From: Alcanivorax sp.
GTDB lineage: Bacteria > Pseudomonadota > Gammaproteobacteria > Pseudomonadales > Alcanivoracaceae
Reading direction: 5' to 3'
Length of the DNA stretch: 6,182 nt
Assembly: GCA_007135015.1 (NCBI GenBank)
Contig: SLJS01000164.1
Location: 1 to 6,182, forward strand
A program made the translations under genes and the position numbers. Of the stretch, positions 5,023-6,182 are shown in pieces; the stretch's first letter is position 1; every line of letters begins with the position of its first letter. The notes beneath the pieces are model-generated. The model saw only the letters and a program-made list of their open reading frames with translations, had not been told where the DNA came from and ran no database searches.

Positions 5023-6182
5023 ATGTGGAACGGTCTGTTTTCTCCCTCGGTTCTGGAACTGGTCCTGATCACGCTTGTGCTGACCCATGTCACCATCGTG
5101 GGCGTAACCGTGTACCTCCACCGGCATTCGGCGCACCGCGCCCTGACGCTCCATCCGGTCGCCTCCCATTTCTTCCGGTTCTGGCTGTGGCTGACCACCG
5201 GCATGAACACGAAGGAATGGACCGCCATTCACCGCAAGCACCACGCCCGTTGCGAGACGCCGGAAGATCCGCACAGCCCCCAGGTGCTGGGTATCAGGAA
5301 GGTGGTTGCCGAAGGTGCCGAACTGTATCGCGCCGAGGCGGATAACCGCGAAACCCTGGAGAAATACGGCTCGGGCACGCCGGAGGACTGGATTGAACGC
5401 AATCTCTACAGCCGTTTCCGTTATCTGGGAATCTCGCTGATGCTGCTGATCAATCTGGCGCTGTTCGGCGTAATTGGCCTGACGGTCTGGGCGGTACAGA
5501 TGATCTGGATTCCCTTCTTCGCCGCCGGCATCATCAATGGTGTGGGGCACTACTGGGGATACCGCAATTTCGAGTGCACGGATGCCTCGCGGAATATCAG
5601 CCCGCTGGGTCTTCTCGTTGGCGGCGAGGAGCTGCACAACAACCACCATACCTATCCGAATTCCGCCAAGCTGTCGGTGCGCCGTTTCGAGTTCGATATC
5701 GGCTGGTTCTGGATTCGGCTGATGGAGCGCCTGGGCCTGGCGCGGGTGAACAAGGTGGCGCCCACGCCACGCTTTTCGCCGGAGAAAACCGCCGTGGATC
5801 TGGACACGGTGCGTGCACTGGTTACCAACCGTTTCGAGGTCATGGCCCGCTACCGCCGGGAAGTCATCCTGCCGGTGTTTCATGAGGAAAAAAGACGTGC
5901 CGGCGATGCCACCCGGGCGCTGTACCGTCGCGCCAGGGCGCTGCTGCACCGTGATGAAAGCCTGATCGACGAGCGTGACCGCCGGCGCCTGGAGCGTCTT
6001 ACCGCCCAGAGCGAGCGGCTGGAGGCGATCTACCAGTACCGCCTGCGGCTGCAGCAGATCTGGTCGCGCACCAGCCAGAGCTCCCAGGAGATGCTTGAAG
6101 CGCTCCGGCAATGGTGCCGCGAAGCCGAGGAGTCGGGAATCCGCTCCCTCCAGGAGTTCGCCGCCCGCCTGCGCGCCTATAC
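5023..6182 (+). CDS. desA: Membrane fatty-acid desaturase, DesA group (cut by right edge)
   Basis: This inner-membrane di-iron desaturase introduces a double bond into acyl chains of phospholipids or acyl-CoA, affecting membrane fluidity. 386 residues are visible. The three histidine boxes are HRHSAH (33-38), HRKHH (70-74) and HNNHH (205-209), with an additional His in GHYWGY (175-180). Hydrophobic membrane segments lie at about 9-31, 48-60, 135-160 and 161-175. MWNGL at the start and VYLHRHSAHRAL, TTGMNTKEW and the third box closely match Pseudomonas-type DesA. The ATG at 5023 is the only ATG after an in-frame stop at 4987; its ribosome binding site is weak. Residues about 250-386 are a soluble, highly charged helical extension (RRARALLHRDESLIDE, RRLERLTAQ, FAARLRAY) that recalls the C-terminus of ISL3-type transposases. 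Related proteins end soon after this point, so only a few residues are probably missing. Confidence 0.92.
   Translation, partial: MWNGLFSPSVLELVLITLVLTHVTIVGVTVYLHRHSAHRALTLHPVASHFFRFWLWLTTGMNTKEWTAIHRKHHARCETPEDPHSPQVLGIRKVVAEGAELYRAEADNRETLEKYGSGTPEDWIERNLYSRFRYLGISLMLLINLALFGVIGLTVWAVQMIWIPFFAAGIINGVGHYWGYRNFECTDASRNISPLGLLVGGEELHNNHHTYPNSAKLSVRRFEFDIGWFWIRLMERLGLARVNKVAPTPRFSPEKTAVDLDTVRALVTNRFEVMARYRREVILPVFHEEKRRAGDATRALYRRARALLHRDESLIDERDRRRLERLTAQSERLEAIYQYRLRLQQIWSRTSQSSQEMLEALRQWCREAEESGIRSLQEFAARLRAY

Noticed and set aside
4603..6111. 502-residue open frame on the minus strand opposite the desaturase gene
   Set aside because: It spans two unrelated plus-strand genes and the promoter gap between them, and its translation has no family motifs. 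It is a G+C-driven shadow.

Overview
The window looks like chromosomal DNA of a high-G+C gammaproteobacterium. The grounds are the codon bias, a DesA-type desaturase and a Fpg protein that both resemble those of Pseudomonas and its relatives, and exported proteins of proteobacterial type. I cannot place it at genus level. G+C is visibly lower across about 400-1340 and inside 1920-2000 than in the G+C-rich block from 2050 to the right edge.

Layout from left to right. Positions 1-414 (+) are the 3' end of a gamma-glutamyltransferase gene. Positions 415-726 hold no intact gene, but the minus strand carries what looks like a frameshifted remnant of an unrecognised gene. Two minus-strand genes follow: an outer-membrane beta-barrel protein (727-1284), preceded by a small exported, membrane-anchored protein (1345-1728). 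They are separated by 60 bases holding two adjacent hairpins, one of which overlaps the ribosome binding site of the barrel gene. Positions 1740-2053 are intergenic and structured: a perfect GC-rich hairpin, an imperfect inverted repeat spanning about 175 bp, an AT-rich interior, and a degenerate 7-bp tandem repeat that runs into the stop codon of mutM. Positions 2054-2863 (-) encode MutM/Fpg. It is divergent from a 655-residue hydantoinase/oxoprolinase subunit A protein (2933-4900, +). After a 122-bp gap with a promoter-like sequence and a small inverted repeat, a membrane fatty-acid desaturase (5023 to the right edge, +) begins. It carries the C-terminal helical extension typical of the DesA group.

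The genes do not form one pathway. Possible links are gamma-glutamyltransferase with a 5-oxoprolinase-like protein (glutathione or gamma-glutamyl turnover), and the two minus-strand envelope genes as a unit. I found no CRISPR array, tRNA, rRNA, recognisable transposase gene or defence system. The window is mostly housekeeping genes. The parts that deserve a second look are the decayed gene at 384-726, the structured intergenic element at 1852-2056, the paired hairpins at 1297-1335, and the fused tail of the desaturase.
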